Shown here one piece after another: positions 44,641-53,241 of a stretch of 64,000 nt of DNA; the first letter of the stretch is position 1, and each line of letters opens with the position of its first letter. The notes beneath the pieces are model-generated. The model did not search any database. It was not told the DNA's origin and saw only the letters and a list, made by a program, of their open reading frames with translations. This DNA comes from CALBPI01 sp039027435 (GTDB lineage Bacteria > Pseudomonadota > Gammaproteobacteria > Steroidobacterales > Woeseiaceae). The stretch covers positions 310,001 through 374,000 of the forward strand of contig JBCCKF010000001.1 of the NCBI GenBank assembly GCA_039027435.1. The letters run 5' to 3'. A program made the translations under genes and the position numbers.

Positions 44641-46478
44641 GCCAGATGGAATCGATTCAGAAGCGCTGCCTGGCTGGTCCGAACCTGTGCGAAAGCGGCT
44701 TTCAAATTCTGTCGGTTCAGTGCGGACAGGCGATTCGGCGCGAGGTGATTGTCGGGCTTTTCGCCGCGGGCCATTTGCTGGCTCTGATGCTCAAGACGCA
44801 GTCGCTCGATGAAATCGAGGGCATCGCGCAGGTTCGCGGCGTCAACCGATGACAGCTCGCCGGCGGCAGCCGCCGCTTTGAGTCGATTTCTTGTGCCGAT
44901 GCGCATCTCACCCGCCGCGAGTGAGCGAATCCTTGCGATCTCGACAATCGGCATGATGCCTCGCAATTTGATATCCAACGTATCGCGGTGCTCACCGCTG
45001 CGCTCCACCACAAACTGGCGGAACAAACCGAGCGGCGGCTGAAACGTCATCGCGTTCTTTGCCATTAGGGCCAGAAATATCTCGTTTTCCTTCGCCATGT
45101 CGCGGATGCTCGATTTGAGCGAGTCCACCAACCGTGAGTCCCCGGCGACGGACTTCAGATCGAAAAAAATGTTGGCGTGCATCAGTGCCTTTTGCTCGGG
45201 GACGGTGATCCACTCGCGAAAATACTTGCGCCACTGCGAAAGCGGTTGGCGCCATTTCGGGTTCGACGCCATCACATCACCCGGGCAGTAAACGTACCCA
45301 CACGCGTCCAGCCCGTCGTTGACGATCTTCGCCATCGCGGCGAAGTACGCATCCATCTCAGGCGTCGCATCGTCGGCCAGCACCAACGCGTTGTCCTGGT
45401 CACTCTTGGCCGATTGTTCCGCGCGCCCTTGTGAACCCATCGCAACCCACGCAAATCCGCACGGTGGCGTACCGAGCTCGTTGATCGCGATGCGCACGAG
45501 CTGGCGCGTCGCCGTATCGGTGACTGTCGTGATGAACTTGCCGAGCTGCTCGCCACTCGCTCCCGCGTCGATTTGGCCCGCGATCAAGGCAGGCAGTCTT
45601 TCACACGTGTTAACCAGCCCCTCAGCGGTCATCTGCTTACCCAGATCACTGATCAGATAAAGCGGATGCTCGGTTTCAAGACGCATGAAGTCGCTGCGCG
45701 ACACCATCCCGACCAGCTGATCATCGCGAACGACCGGAAGGTGATGAATGTTGTGTTGCATCATGGTGAGCGCTGCCTCAAACGCCATGGCGTCCGACTC
45801 CAGCACAATCGGTGCAGCCGTCATGATGTCTGAGACCGGTGCCGTCGCGTCCTTGGCCACTGCAACGACACGGGAACGAATGTCCCGATCGGTCACGATG
45901 CCAACACACTGATCCGATTCACCGGTAATCAGCATCGCGGAGACGCGTTCGGCGACCATCGCCTGCGTGGTCTCGCGGATCGTTGCACCAGCGTCGATTG
46001 TGACTGGCTCACGGGTGATCAGCGCGCCGACGGACTGATCCAATGCGCCCTGATAATCCGCCGACTGATCGACCTTCAGCAGCCGATCGGCCAATTGGCG
46101 AATGAAGAAGGTTTCAAAAGCTTGCGACGACTGACGCAGGGTCCCAAACGCGTCCGCGGGCAACTCGTAAAGCAGTGCATCCTCGATCGGGACCGCGTCG
46201 CGCCGAACCTCTCGTTGCTCCATAACCGCCGGAAACCCAAAGCATTCGCCTTCGCCCAGGCGCATCTGGAGCTCGCCGTTTTCCGTGAGCAAATCGACCG
46301 CACCGCTTCGAACGACGTACACCGTCGAGTTTTCGCCTCCCGCCTTGAGAATCCGCTTGCCTTTGCGGGCATAGCTGACCTTCAGACTACGGGCCGCGAT
46401 CGCCCGACCCTCTCCATCGAGTAGTTCGAATCCCGGTAGGTCTTCGAGGAAGCTCAAAATATCCGGTAGCTCGTTCAT
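44637..46478 (-). CDS. cNMP-binding/CBS/DUF294 nucleotidyltransferase-like protein
   Basis: A 613-aa regulator. Domains in order: cyclic-nucleotide-binding fold (about 10-125, ENSTVYVVRSGAVDL and LGEGECFGFPAVM), two CBS motifs (about 150-275, VTDRDIRSRV, VSRSDFMRL), DUF294 nucleotidyltransferase (about 300-440, with GSQGRAEQSAKSDQDNAL), and a C-terminal helical DUF294_C domain. Such proteins are thought to modify or regulate partners in response to adenine nucleotides. It is divergent from acs and shares its promoter region, supporting a place in acetate metabolism control. Confidence 0.9.
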   Translation of the reverse strand: MNELPDILSFLEDLPGFELLDGEGRAIAARSLKVSYARKGKRILKAGGENSTVYVVRSGAVDLLTENGELQMRLGEGECFGFPAVMEQREVRRDAVPIEDALLYELPADAFGTLRQSSQAFETFFIRQLADRLLKVDQSADYQGALDQSVGALITREPVTIDAGATIRETTQAMVAERVSAMLITGESDQCVGIVTDRDIRSRVVAVAKDATAPVSDIMTAAPIVLESDAMAFEAALTMMQHNIHHLPVVRDDQLVGMVSRSDFMRLETEHPLYLISDLGKQMTAEGLVNTCERLPALIAGQIDAGASGEQLGKFITTVTDTATRQLVRIAINELGTPPCGFAWVAMGSQGRAEQSAKSDQDNALVLADDATPEMDAYFAAMAKIVNDGLDACGYVYCPGDVMASNPKWRQPLSQWRKYFREWITVPEQKALMHANIFFDLKSVAGDSRLVDSLKSSIRDMAKENEIFLALMAKNAMTFQPPLGLFRQFVVERSGEHRDTLDIKLRGIMPIVEIARIRSLAAGEMRIGTRNRLKAAAAAGELSSVDAANLRDALDFIERLRLEHQSQQMARGEKPDNHLAPNRLSALNRQNLKAAFAQVRTSQAALLNRFHLA

Positions 46479-46521
46479 TGCGACATCCTAGCGTGAACCC
46501 GTAAACCCCCGAAACGAGGAC

Positions 46522-46570
46522 TAGACCTTGGTCTAATCCTTATCGCTCGAGCCGCCAAAACGACTATGAT
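46522..46570 (+). promoter_or_regulatory. acs: acs promoter region with palindrome, candidate CrbR site
   Basis: A perfect inverted repeat TAGACC-TT-GGTCTA (46522-46535) is centred 73.5 bp before the acs ATG. Downstream lie TCGAGC (46547-46552) and, 12 nt later, a -10-like TATGAT (46565-46570). The DUF4212 promoter region repeats this set: palindrome with the core GACY-WW-RGTC, TCGAGC, and 12 nt on a -10-like TACATT. No good -35 is present, consistent with activator dependence. That CrbR binds here is inference. Confidence 0.5.
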
Positions 46571-46601
46571 CAGAGCATCTCATTTTGCGGGGGCAATCGA
46601 A

Positions 46602-48542
46602 ATGACCAAGACCTACCCGGTTTCCGGCTACTACAAGGACCACGCGCTCGTCGACGAAGCGGGCTACGAGGCGATGTACCAGCGCTCGGTCGAGGACAAC
46701 GAAGGGTTCTGGGCCGACATGGCCAAGCATATCGACTGGATCAAGTCGCCCACGCAAATCAAGGATGTTTCCTACGCCAAGGACGATCTGCACATTCGCT
46801 GGTATGAAGATGGCGTTCTGAACGTCTCCGCCAATTGCGTTGATCGCCACCTCGCCGACAAAGCGGACCAAACGGCCATCATCTGGGAAGGCGACGATCC
46901 CGCGACTGACGAGCACATCACCTACCGGCAACTGTACGAACGCGTGTGTCGGTTTGCGAACGTGCTGAAGAAAATCGGCGTCAAGAAAGGTGACCGGGTC
47001 ACGCTCTACATGCCAATGATTCCTGAAGCTGCGATCTCCATGCTCGCGTGCGCACGGATCGGCGCAGTGCATTCGGTCGTGTTCGGCGGGTTCTCGCCCG
47101 ACGCACTGGCCGGTCGAATCATCGACTGCGAGTCGAACGTCGTGATTACCGCGGATGAAGGTCGTCGTGGCGGCCGCACGATCCCGTTGAAAGACAACGT
47201 GGATGCCGCCGCGAAGATTGACGGCGTCACGACACTCGAAAAAGTCCTGGTAGTAAAAAACACGGGCGGTGATGTTGCCTGGGATGCCGATCGTGACGTC
47301 TGGTTGCACGAGGCGGAGGTCGGGGTCGAGGCAACTTGCGAGCCCGAGCCGATGAATGCTGAGGATCCACTTTTCATCCTCTATACCTCTGGCTCAACCG
47401 GAACACCGAAAGGCGTCCTCCACACCACAGGTGGCTATCTGGTCTATGCCGCAACGACGTTCCGCTATGTCTTCAACTATCAGCCAGGCGACATCTACTG
47501 GTGTACGGCCGATGTGGGCTGGGTCACGGGACACAGCTACATCGTCTACGGTCCGCTCGCGAGCGGCGCGACGACGTTAATGTTCGAAGGTGTGCCAACC
47601 TATCCTGATGCCAGCCGCTTGTGGGCTGTGTGCGACAAGCATGAGGTCAACATCTGCTACACCGCGCCCACAGCAATCCGGGCATTGATGCGCGAAGGTG
47701 ACGCCTTGGTTGAGAAAACCAGTCGTCAATCGCTGCGACTGCTCGGTTCGGTTGGTGAGCCGATCAACCCGGAAGCCTGGGAGTGGTACCACTCCGTGGT
47801 TGGCGAGGAACGTTGCCCGATCGTCGATACTTGGTGGCAGACCGAAACCGGCGGCATCCTGATCTCGCCTCTGCCGGGTGCCACCACGCTGAAGCCAGGC
47901 AGCGCGACGCGGCCTTTCTTTGGCGTCCAACCCGCCATCGTCGACAGCGAAGGTGTCATTCAGGAAGGCGCAACTTCCGGCAACCTCGTGTTAACCGATA
48001 GCTGGCCCGGACAGATGCGCACCGTTTACGGTGATCACCAGCGCTTCATCGACACTTACTTCTCGACGTTCGAGGGTTACTACTTCACCGGTGACGGCGC
48101 GAATCGGGACGAAGACGGCGACTACTGGATCACCGGTCGTGTGGATGACGTACTGAACGTGTCCGGACATCGCATGGGTACGGCCGAGGTCGAAAGCGCG
48201 CTCGTCGCTCATGATGCTGTCGCCGAGGCTGCTGTCGTCGGCTATCCGCATGACATCAAGGGACAAGGCATTTATGTGTACGTGACCCTGATGGACGGTC
48301 AGACGCCGAGCGACGATCTGCTGGGTGACCTGCGTACCTGGGTACGTAAGGAAATCGGCCCGATCGCCACACCGGACTTGATTCAGTGGGCGCCCGGCTT
48401 GCCGAAGACGCGCTCTGGAAAGATCATGCGTCGCATTCTCCGCAAGATTGCGGAAAACGAGTACAGTAACCTCGGTGACACATCCACACTCGCGGACCCA
48501 AGCGTCGTGGATGATCTCATCGAAAACCGGATGAATCGCTAA
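46602..48542 (+). CDS. acs: Acetyl-CoA synthetase
   Basis: A 646-aa AMP-forming enzyme converting acetate, ATP and CoA to acetyl-CoA. P-loop-like motif YTSGSTGTPKGVLHT (about 260-274), VDTWWQTETGG (about 408-418), YFTGDGANRDEDGDYWITGR hinge region, and C-terminal TRSGKIMRR with the lysine (about 607) that is reversibly acetylated in this family. Start ATG 46602 (MTKTYP) has GGGGGC upstream; in-frame ATG 46566 lies in the promoter. A response regulator gene begins 12 bp after the stop. The cytoplasmic entry point for acetate brought in by the symporter at 53242. Confidence 0.97.
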   Translation: MTKTYPVSGYYKDHALVDEAGYEAMYQRSVEDNEGFWADMAKHIDWIKSPTQIKDVSYAKDDLHIRWYEDGVLNVSANCVDRHLADKADQTAIIWEGDDPATDEHITYRQLYERVCRFANVLKKIGVKKGDRVTLYMPMIPEAAISMLACARIGAVHSVVFGGFSPDALAGRIIDCESNVVITADEGRRGGRTIPLKDNVDAAAKIDGVTTLEKVLVVKNTGGDVAWDADRDVWLHEAEVGVEATCEPEPMNAEDPLFILYTSGSTGTPKGVLHTTGGYLVYAATTFRYVFNYQPGDIYWCTADVGWVTGHSYIVYGPLASGATTLMFEGVPTYPDASRLWAVCDKHEVNICYTAPTAIRALMREGDALVEKTSRQSLRLLGSVGEPINPEAWEWYHSVVGEERCPIVDTWWQTETGGILISPLPGATTLKPGSATRPFFGVQPAIVDSEGVIQEGATSGNLVLTDSWPGQMRTVYGDHQRFIDTYFSTFEGYYFTGDGANRDEDGDYWITGRVDDVLNVSGHRMGTAEVESALVAHDAVAEAAVVGYPHDIKGQGIYVYVTLMDGQTPSDDLLGDLRTWVRKEIGPIATPDLIQWAPGLPKTRSGKIMRRILRKIAENEYSNLGDTSTLADPSVVDDLIENRMNR

Positions 48543-48554
48543 AGGAGCGCCGCC

Positions 48555-49223
48555 ATCTCTTCGACGGTCATTGTTGCTGACGACCACCCGCTGTTTCGCG
48601 AGGCCTTAATGCACGCGATACGTGCGAGTGTCCCAGGCGCAAACATCGTCGAAGCAGAGAGTCTCGCGACGCTGCAGGATGCGCTCGCTGCAAATCCGGA
48701 GTGCGAGCTGCTGCTTCTGGATCTAAACATGCCGGGTGTGAGCGGATTCTCCGCATTGGCATATGTACGCAGCAACTACGACACCTTGCCGACGGTGATC
48801 GTATCAGCCGCCGATGACGCGATGATCGTGCGACGTGCCATCCAGCATGGTGCTAGCGGGTTCATCTCGAAGTCGTCTTCGATTCAGGACATCGAAGCGG
48901 GTATTCAGGCGGTCCTTGAAGGCGAGCTGCAAGTGCCAGCGGGTGTCGATCTCGATGACGGCCCGATCGACGAGTCGGAACAGGCGGTGGCCTCAGCGAT
49001 GCAGGATCTGACGCCGCATCAGTTCCGCGTGCTGATGATGTTGACCGAGGGCTTGTTGAATAAGCAGATTGCCTACGAGCTCGGAGTGTCCGAGGCAACC
49101 ATCAAGGCACACATTACGGCGGTGTTCCGCAAGCTCAAGGTTAACAACCGCACGCAGGCGGTGCTGGCCGTGCAGAAGCTTGCTGTCAGCGACCCTGCAG
49201 CACTCGAGCTCAGTCACGCCTGA
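48555..49223 (+). CDS. crbR: LuxR-type response regulator, CrbR/ErdR-like, with non-canonical start
   Basis: A 222-aa regulator: receiver domain (STVIVADDHPLFREALMHAI, phospho-acceptor Asp about 56 in LLLLDLNMPG, KSSS region) and LuxR helix-turn-helix (LTPHQFRVLMMLTEGLLNKQ, SEATIKAHITAVFRKL). There is no ATG, GTG or TTG between an in-frame TAA (48540) and the acidic pocket. AAGGAG (48542-48547) is 7 nt before ATC 48555, the likely start; ATG 48609 would delete strand 1 and both pocket aspartates. With acs, the SSS-hybrid kinase and the symporter it matches the CrbS/CrbR acetate switch. Confidence 0.85.
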   Translation: MSSTVIVADDHPLFREALMHAIRASVPGANIVEAESLATLQDALAANPECELLLLDLNMPGVSGFSALAYVRSNYDTLPTVIVSAADDAMIVRRAIQHGASGFISKSSSIQDIEAGIQAVLEGELQVPAGVDLDDGPIDESEQAVASAMQDLTPHQFRVLMMLTEGLLNKQIAYELGVSEATIKAHITAVFRKLKVNNRTQAVLAVQKLAVSDPAALELSHA

Positions 49224-49228
49224 GTGGA

Positions 49229-52200
49229 TCAGGCCGCCGAGCGGCGACCCAACAAACTATTGATCAAGGCACGCAGCATTGCAGGCTTAACGGGCTTGCG
49301 CAGCATCCTGTGGCCACGCGCTGTAATCGCCTCGGCGACCGCATCGGTGTGATCTGCAGTTAGGACGACCGCCGGGATCTCTTGCCCAAGCGCTTCCCTG
49401 ACCGCATCGATCACTTCAAGACCGGTGACGCCACCATCGAGGTGGTAGTCCACCAACAAGATCGCAGGCCAGCGGCGCGCTTGTCGACGAATACCCAGCG
49501 CCGCCTCAACCGCTTCATTCTGATCGGCGGCAGTCGTCGGGATCGCCCCCCAGTTGCTGAGTAGCCCGGCCATCGCGTCCAGAATGTCCGATTCGTTGTC
49601 CACGCAGATGACGTGCTCACTGATGATCGTCGTGGGCTGACGTACGGTATCCGACACCGGCTCTGGCAGTCGACCGGCCGGTGCTCGCGGCACACTGACT
49701 TCGAAGGTACTGCCCCGCCCCGGCACCGAACGCATCGCGATCGGATGCTCAAGCAGGCGCGCGATCCGTCTAACGATTGCGAGACCGAGGCCTAGTCCCC
49801 GCTTTGCCGACTGATCACTGCCGGGAAGTCGGCGAAACTCCTCGAAGACTGCCTCATGATGCTCCTCAGGAATACCCGAACCAGTGTCGACAACCTGCAG
49901 TGCGAGCTCATCCCCGCGCAAGCGACATCCGACCAGTACACCACCGCTATCGGTGTAGCGCCTCGCGTTAGAAATAAAGTTCTGAAGAATGCGCCGCACC
50001 AGCGATGCATCCGTGCGAATCCAGTAGTCCGACGTCACGAATCGAAGCTCGAGATTTTCGTTCTCGAATAGCGGCGCGAACTGTGTTTCCAGCTCGCGGA
50101 ACAATTCGCTCACCGGCAGCGCGTTGAGTTTCGGTGTCGGTGCGGCCGCATCGAGTTTGGCGATATCGAGTAGCGCGGTCAGCAATGACTCCACCGAACC
50201 CAAACCGCTCTGCACTCTATCCACCAGCTCTCGCTGCTCTGAAGGTAGTCGCGCGCTATTCTCCTGCAACAGCGCTGCGAACAATTTGGTCGCGTTCAGT
50301 GGTTGCAGCAAATCATGTGCGGCTGCCGCGAGGAAATGCGTCTTCGACCGGTTGGCAACCTCGGCTTCCTGCTTTGCGCTCGCCAACTGATCCATGGCAT
50401 CACGAAGCTCCGCTGTGCGATCCGCCACACGTTGCTCTAGTTGATCGCGCGATTCGGTGAGCTCGCGTTCGGCCTCTTTAAATGCCGTGATGTCGGTATA
50501 GGTCGTGACATAACCACCGCCCGCCATCGGCTGTCCCCGAATCTGGATCACCTTGCCGTCGAGGAACTGGCTCTCGTAGGTGTAGGAAGAGCCGCTGCGG
50601 AGAAAAGCGATACGCTTGGCGACGGCAGCATCAGGTTCTTCATCACCGAACCGCCCGAGCGCGGCGTTGTGGCGAATCAGCTCGGTAATGGGCTGTCCCA
50701 CGTAAACCAGCGTTTCGCTGTAGTTCATCAGTTCGAGATAACGTCGATTCCATCCGATCAGTCGCTGCGAATCATCAACAACGCTGACTCCCTGCGACAT
50801 GTTCTCGAGCGTTGCCTCAAGCAACTGCCGGTTGAAGCGAATCGCCTCACCAGTCTCGTCGAGCAGCATCAGAACATCGCTGATATTGCTGCCGCTCTGG
50901 CGTAGCGTGCTGCTAACAACCACTCGTGCCGACGCTGCACCGATAGCCCCCGAGAGCAATTTCTCCGTGAACCGGATTGCGACCATATCGGCGGTCTGAT
51001 CGCCGTGGTAGGCAATGTCCCCTTGTGCCACCAGGTCCGCAAACGAACGTCTTGCATGTTCCGCGCCGACAAACCGCGCGGCCAGCGCTTGCAAGTCATC
51101 GATGGTGACACCCGCCGTTGCGACGTCAGGCAGCTTACCCCCGACGTCCGGCAACCCGACGAAGGTATACGCCTGGCTGCGTTCGATCAGGCTCTGACGG
51201 CGCGATAGCGAAACACCGACCAATACCGCAACGTTAGCGCCGAGCGACCAGAGCACCCCGTGTGTCAGCGGGTGCAGACCCGCATCAAACAACAGTACTT
51301 CCGGTCGCAATATCGACCAACCGAACAAGCCTTGCTCGACAATCGAAATCGGCAATGCGCCCGATCGCGCGAGGGCCGGCAGGAACAACGTGAACGCCCA
51401 CAGCGCGAACCCCGCGCTCAGACCGCCGAGTGCGCCGATGCGATTGGCGCCCGGCCAATACACACCCAACACAATCAGCGGTGCAAACTGCGCAGCAGCC
51501 GCGAAAGACAAAAGACCAATAGACGCGAGCGCTGTCGTCTCGTCCGTCACCTTGAAGTACGCAAGCGCCAGCAATGCGATCGCGACTATAGCAACGCGTC
51601 TTGCGGTCAGGATCAGTCGAGGGAAGTCGGTCAGCGTATCGCCCTGCACCGCACGCATCCGAACCATACTGGGCACGACGATCTCGTTCGAAATCATGGT
51701 GCTAAGGGCAACGCACGCAACGATCACCATGCTGGTTGCGGCCGAGAACCCACCGACAAACGCCAGCATGGCGAGCAGCTCGTTGCCAAGCGACATCGGC
51801 AGCGCCAGCACGAACGTATCTGCGGCAACGCCTGCTGTCTGAAAAGCGCGCAGCCCAGCGAGCGTGATCGGAATGACGGCCAAACTGAACAGCACCAGAT
51901 AGACCGGGAATAACCACCGGGCGATCGCCGTATCCGCGTCCGCCCGCGCCTCGACGATGGCTGCATGGAATTGTCGTGGCAAGCACAGAATCGCGGCACC
52001 TGCCAACAACACCTGCGTCAGGAAGGTCGCTGGCAATCCACCGCTCGTGAATACACCGCTCGTTGCAGCTGGGGTCGCAGCGGGAGCGCCCGATCCGAGC
52101 ATCCACAACGCGAGTGCGCCAATCGCGAGAAACGCGAGCAGTTTCACCACCGACTCGAAGGCGATCGCCAGCATCATGCCGTCGTGGTGCTCAGTGATAT

Positions 52201-52738
52201 CGACCTTGCGGGTACCAAAAAGAATGGCGAAAGCCGCCAGACCCAATGCGATGATCAGAGCCGGGTCCAGCCAGGCACTGGTGCTCGACCATTCACCGGC
52301 GACAGTGGCGAAGCTTGTGACAATCGCTTTCAGCTGTAGCGCGATATACGGCACTGAACCGACGGTCGCAATCAGGGTAACCAACACCCCGAGTCCACGT
52401 GATCTGCCGTAGCGAGCACTGATGAAATCCGCGATGGTCGTCAGCCGCTGGCGTCGACTGATCGCAATGATCCTCTCGATCAACGGCCAGGCGAGGATGA
52501 TGGTGAGAATCGGTCCGAGATAAATGGGCAGATACAACCACCCCGCATTGGCAGCACTTCCTACCGCACCGTAGAACGTCCACGACGTGCAATAGACCGC
52601 CAACGCAAGGCTGTAGACCACGCCTCTGGCGCGACTGGATTGTCGACGCAACAACGTTCGATCGCCCCAGCGGGCTATTGCAAACAGCAAGCCCACATAG
52701 GCAATACAAACCAGCGTCAAGAGCCACGTATTGATCAA
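49229..52738 (-). CDS. crbS: SSS-domain hybrid sensor kinase, CrbS/MxtR-like
   Basis: A 1169-aa hybrid kinase. N-terminal sodium/solute symporter-like domain of about 13 helices (1-510), STAC-like linker (about 525-600, TFVGLPDVGGKLPDV), PAS (about 620-740), HisKA with FLAAAAHDLLQPLNATKLFA (His about 808), HATPase_c ending GLGLGLAIVRRIA (about 982), and C-terminal receiver with LLVDYHLDGG (Asp about 1096). Start TTG 52738 has GAGGGGGA upstream; no ATG precedes the first helix. Gene order and architecture match CrbS, which senses acetate-related signals and signals to CrbR. Its stop faces the crbR stop at 5 bp. Confidence 0.88.
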   Translation of the reverse strand: MINTWLLTLVCIAYVGLLFAIARWGDRTLLRRQSSRARGVVYSLALAVYCTSWTFYGAVGSAANAGWLYLPIYLGPILTIILAWPLIERIIAISRRQRLTTIADFISARYGRSRGLGVLVTLIATVGSVPYIALQLKAIVTSFATVAGEWSSTSAWLDPALIIALGLAAFAILFGTRKVDITEHHDGMMLAIAFESVVKLLAFLAIGALALWMLGSGAPAATPAATSGVFTSGGLPATFLTQVLLAGAAILCLPRQFHAAIVEARADADTAIARWLFPVYLVLFSLAVIPITLAGLRAFQTAGVAADTFVLALPMSLGNELLAMLAFVGGFSAATSMVIVACVALSTMISNEIVVPSMVRMRAVQGDTLTDFPRLILTARRVAIVAIALLALAYFKVTDETTALASIGLLSFAAAAQFAPLIVLGVYWPGANRIGALGGLSAGFALWAFTLFLPALARSGALPISIVEQGLFGWSILRPEVLLFDAGLHPLTHGVLWSLGANVAVLVGVSLSRRQSLIERSQAYTFVGLPDVGGKLPDVATAGVTIDDLQALAARFVGAEHARRSFADLVAQGDIAYHGDQTADMVAIRFTEKLLSGAIGAASARVVVSSTLRQSGSNISDVLMLLDETGEAIRFNRQLLEATLENMSQGVSVVDDSQRLIGWNRRYLELMNYSETLVYVGQPITELIRHNAALGRFGDEEPDAAVAKRIAFLRSGSSYTYESQFLDGKVIQIRGQPMAGGGYVTTYTDITAFKEAERELTESRDQLEQRVADRTAELRDAMDQLASAKQEAEVANRSKTHFLAAAAHDLLQPLNATKLFAALLQENSARLPSEQRELVDRVQSGLGSVESLLTALLDIAKLDAAAPTPKLNALPVSELFRELETQFAPLFENENLELRFVTSDYWIRTDASLVRRILQNFISNARRYTDSGGVLVGCRLRGDELALQVVDTGSGIPEEHHEAVFEEFRRLPGSDQSAKRGLGLGLAIVRRIARLLEHPIAMRSVPGRGSTFEVSVPRAPAGRLPEPVSDTVRQPTTIISEHVICVDNESDILDAMAGLLSNWGAIPTTAADQNEAVEAALGIRRQARRWPAILLVDYHLDGGVTGLEVIDAVREALGQEIPAVVLTADHTDAVAEAITARGHRMLRKPVKPAMLRALINSLLGRRSAA

Positions 52739-52904
52739 CGTGGTGTCCCCCTCTTGAATCGTCCCCCCGCACCGGCCCCACCAGCGCGATGCGATCAGTC
52801 TACTACTCAGGCGCACCACGGGCGAATCGCGAGGTCTGGCAAGTGAGTCAGTGTCGAAGATACAAGCTCGACAACGTTGCAGTGCATGGGCTCACTGGCT
52901 CGTA

Positions 52905-52947
52905 CGACTAAAGTCGGTAAGGGTCGAGCACCTCGCTTTGCTACATT
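52905..52947 (+). promoter_or_regulatory. DUF4212-symporter promoter region with palindrome, candidate CrbR site
   Basis: A perfect inverted repeat CGACT-AA-AGTCG (52905-52916) is centred 73.5 bp before the DUF4212 ATG, the same distance as the acs palindrome. TCGAGC (52924-52929) is followed after 12 nt by a -10-like TACATT (52942-52947). Spacing from palindrome to TCGAGC is 5 bp shorter than at acs. The region also serves the divergent sensor kinase gene. CrbR binding is inference. Confidence 0.45.
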
Positions 52948-52983
52948 TCCGAGCAGACAAAAAGCACTTTATTGGGGGGCAAA

Positions 52984-53232
52984 ATGTCTGCGAAAAATAA
53001 CTATTGGACTGCAAACCTGAAGCTGGTCGCTGTGTGCATGGTGATCTGGTTCATCGTGTCGTTTGGGTTCGGCATCATCCTTGTCGAACCGCTCAATTCG
53101 ATACGCATCGGCGGCTACAAGCTGGGCTTCTGGTTTGCACAGCAAGGCTCGATTTACGTCTTCGTCGGCCTGATTTTCTTCTATGCCTATCGCATGGGGA
53201 AACTCGACCGCGATCACGGTGTGGAAGAGTAA
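52984..53232 (+). CDS. DUF4212 small symporter subunit
   Basis: An 82-aa protein with two membrane helices (about 12-35 and 52-74) and the family phrases YWTANLKLVAVCMVIWF and IGGYKLGFWFAQQGSIYVFV. DUF4212 proteins are the small subunit that accompanies VC_2705-type sodium:solute symporters, and the symporter gene starts 9 bp downstream. Start ATG 52984 directly follows a G-rich Shine-Dalgarno (TTGGGGGGC). Probably needed for stability or function of the acetate carrier. Confidence 0.93.
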   Translation: MSAKNNYWTANLKLVAVCMVIWFIVSFGFGIILVEPLNSIRIGGYKLGFWFAQQGSIYVFVGLIFFYAYRMGKLDRDHGVEE

Positions 53233-53241
53233 AGGGGCACG

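Noticed and set aside
48609..49223. ATG 48609 as start of the response regulator
   Set aside because: It deletes the first beta strand and acidic pocket of the receiver; a Shine-Dalgarno and conserved sequence lie upstream.
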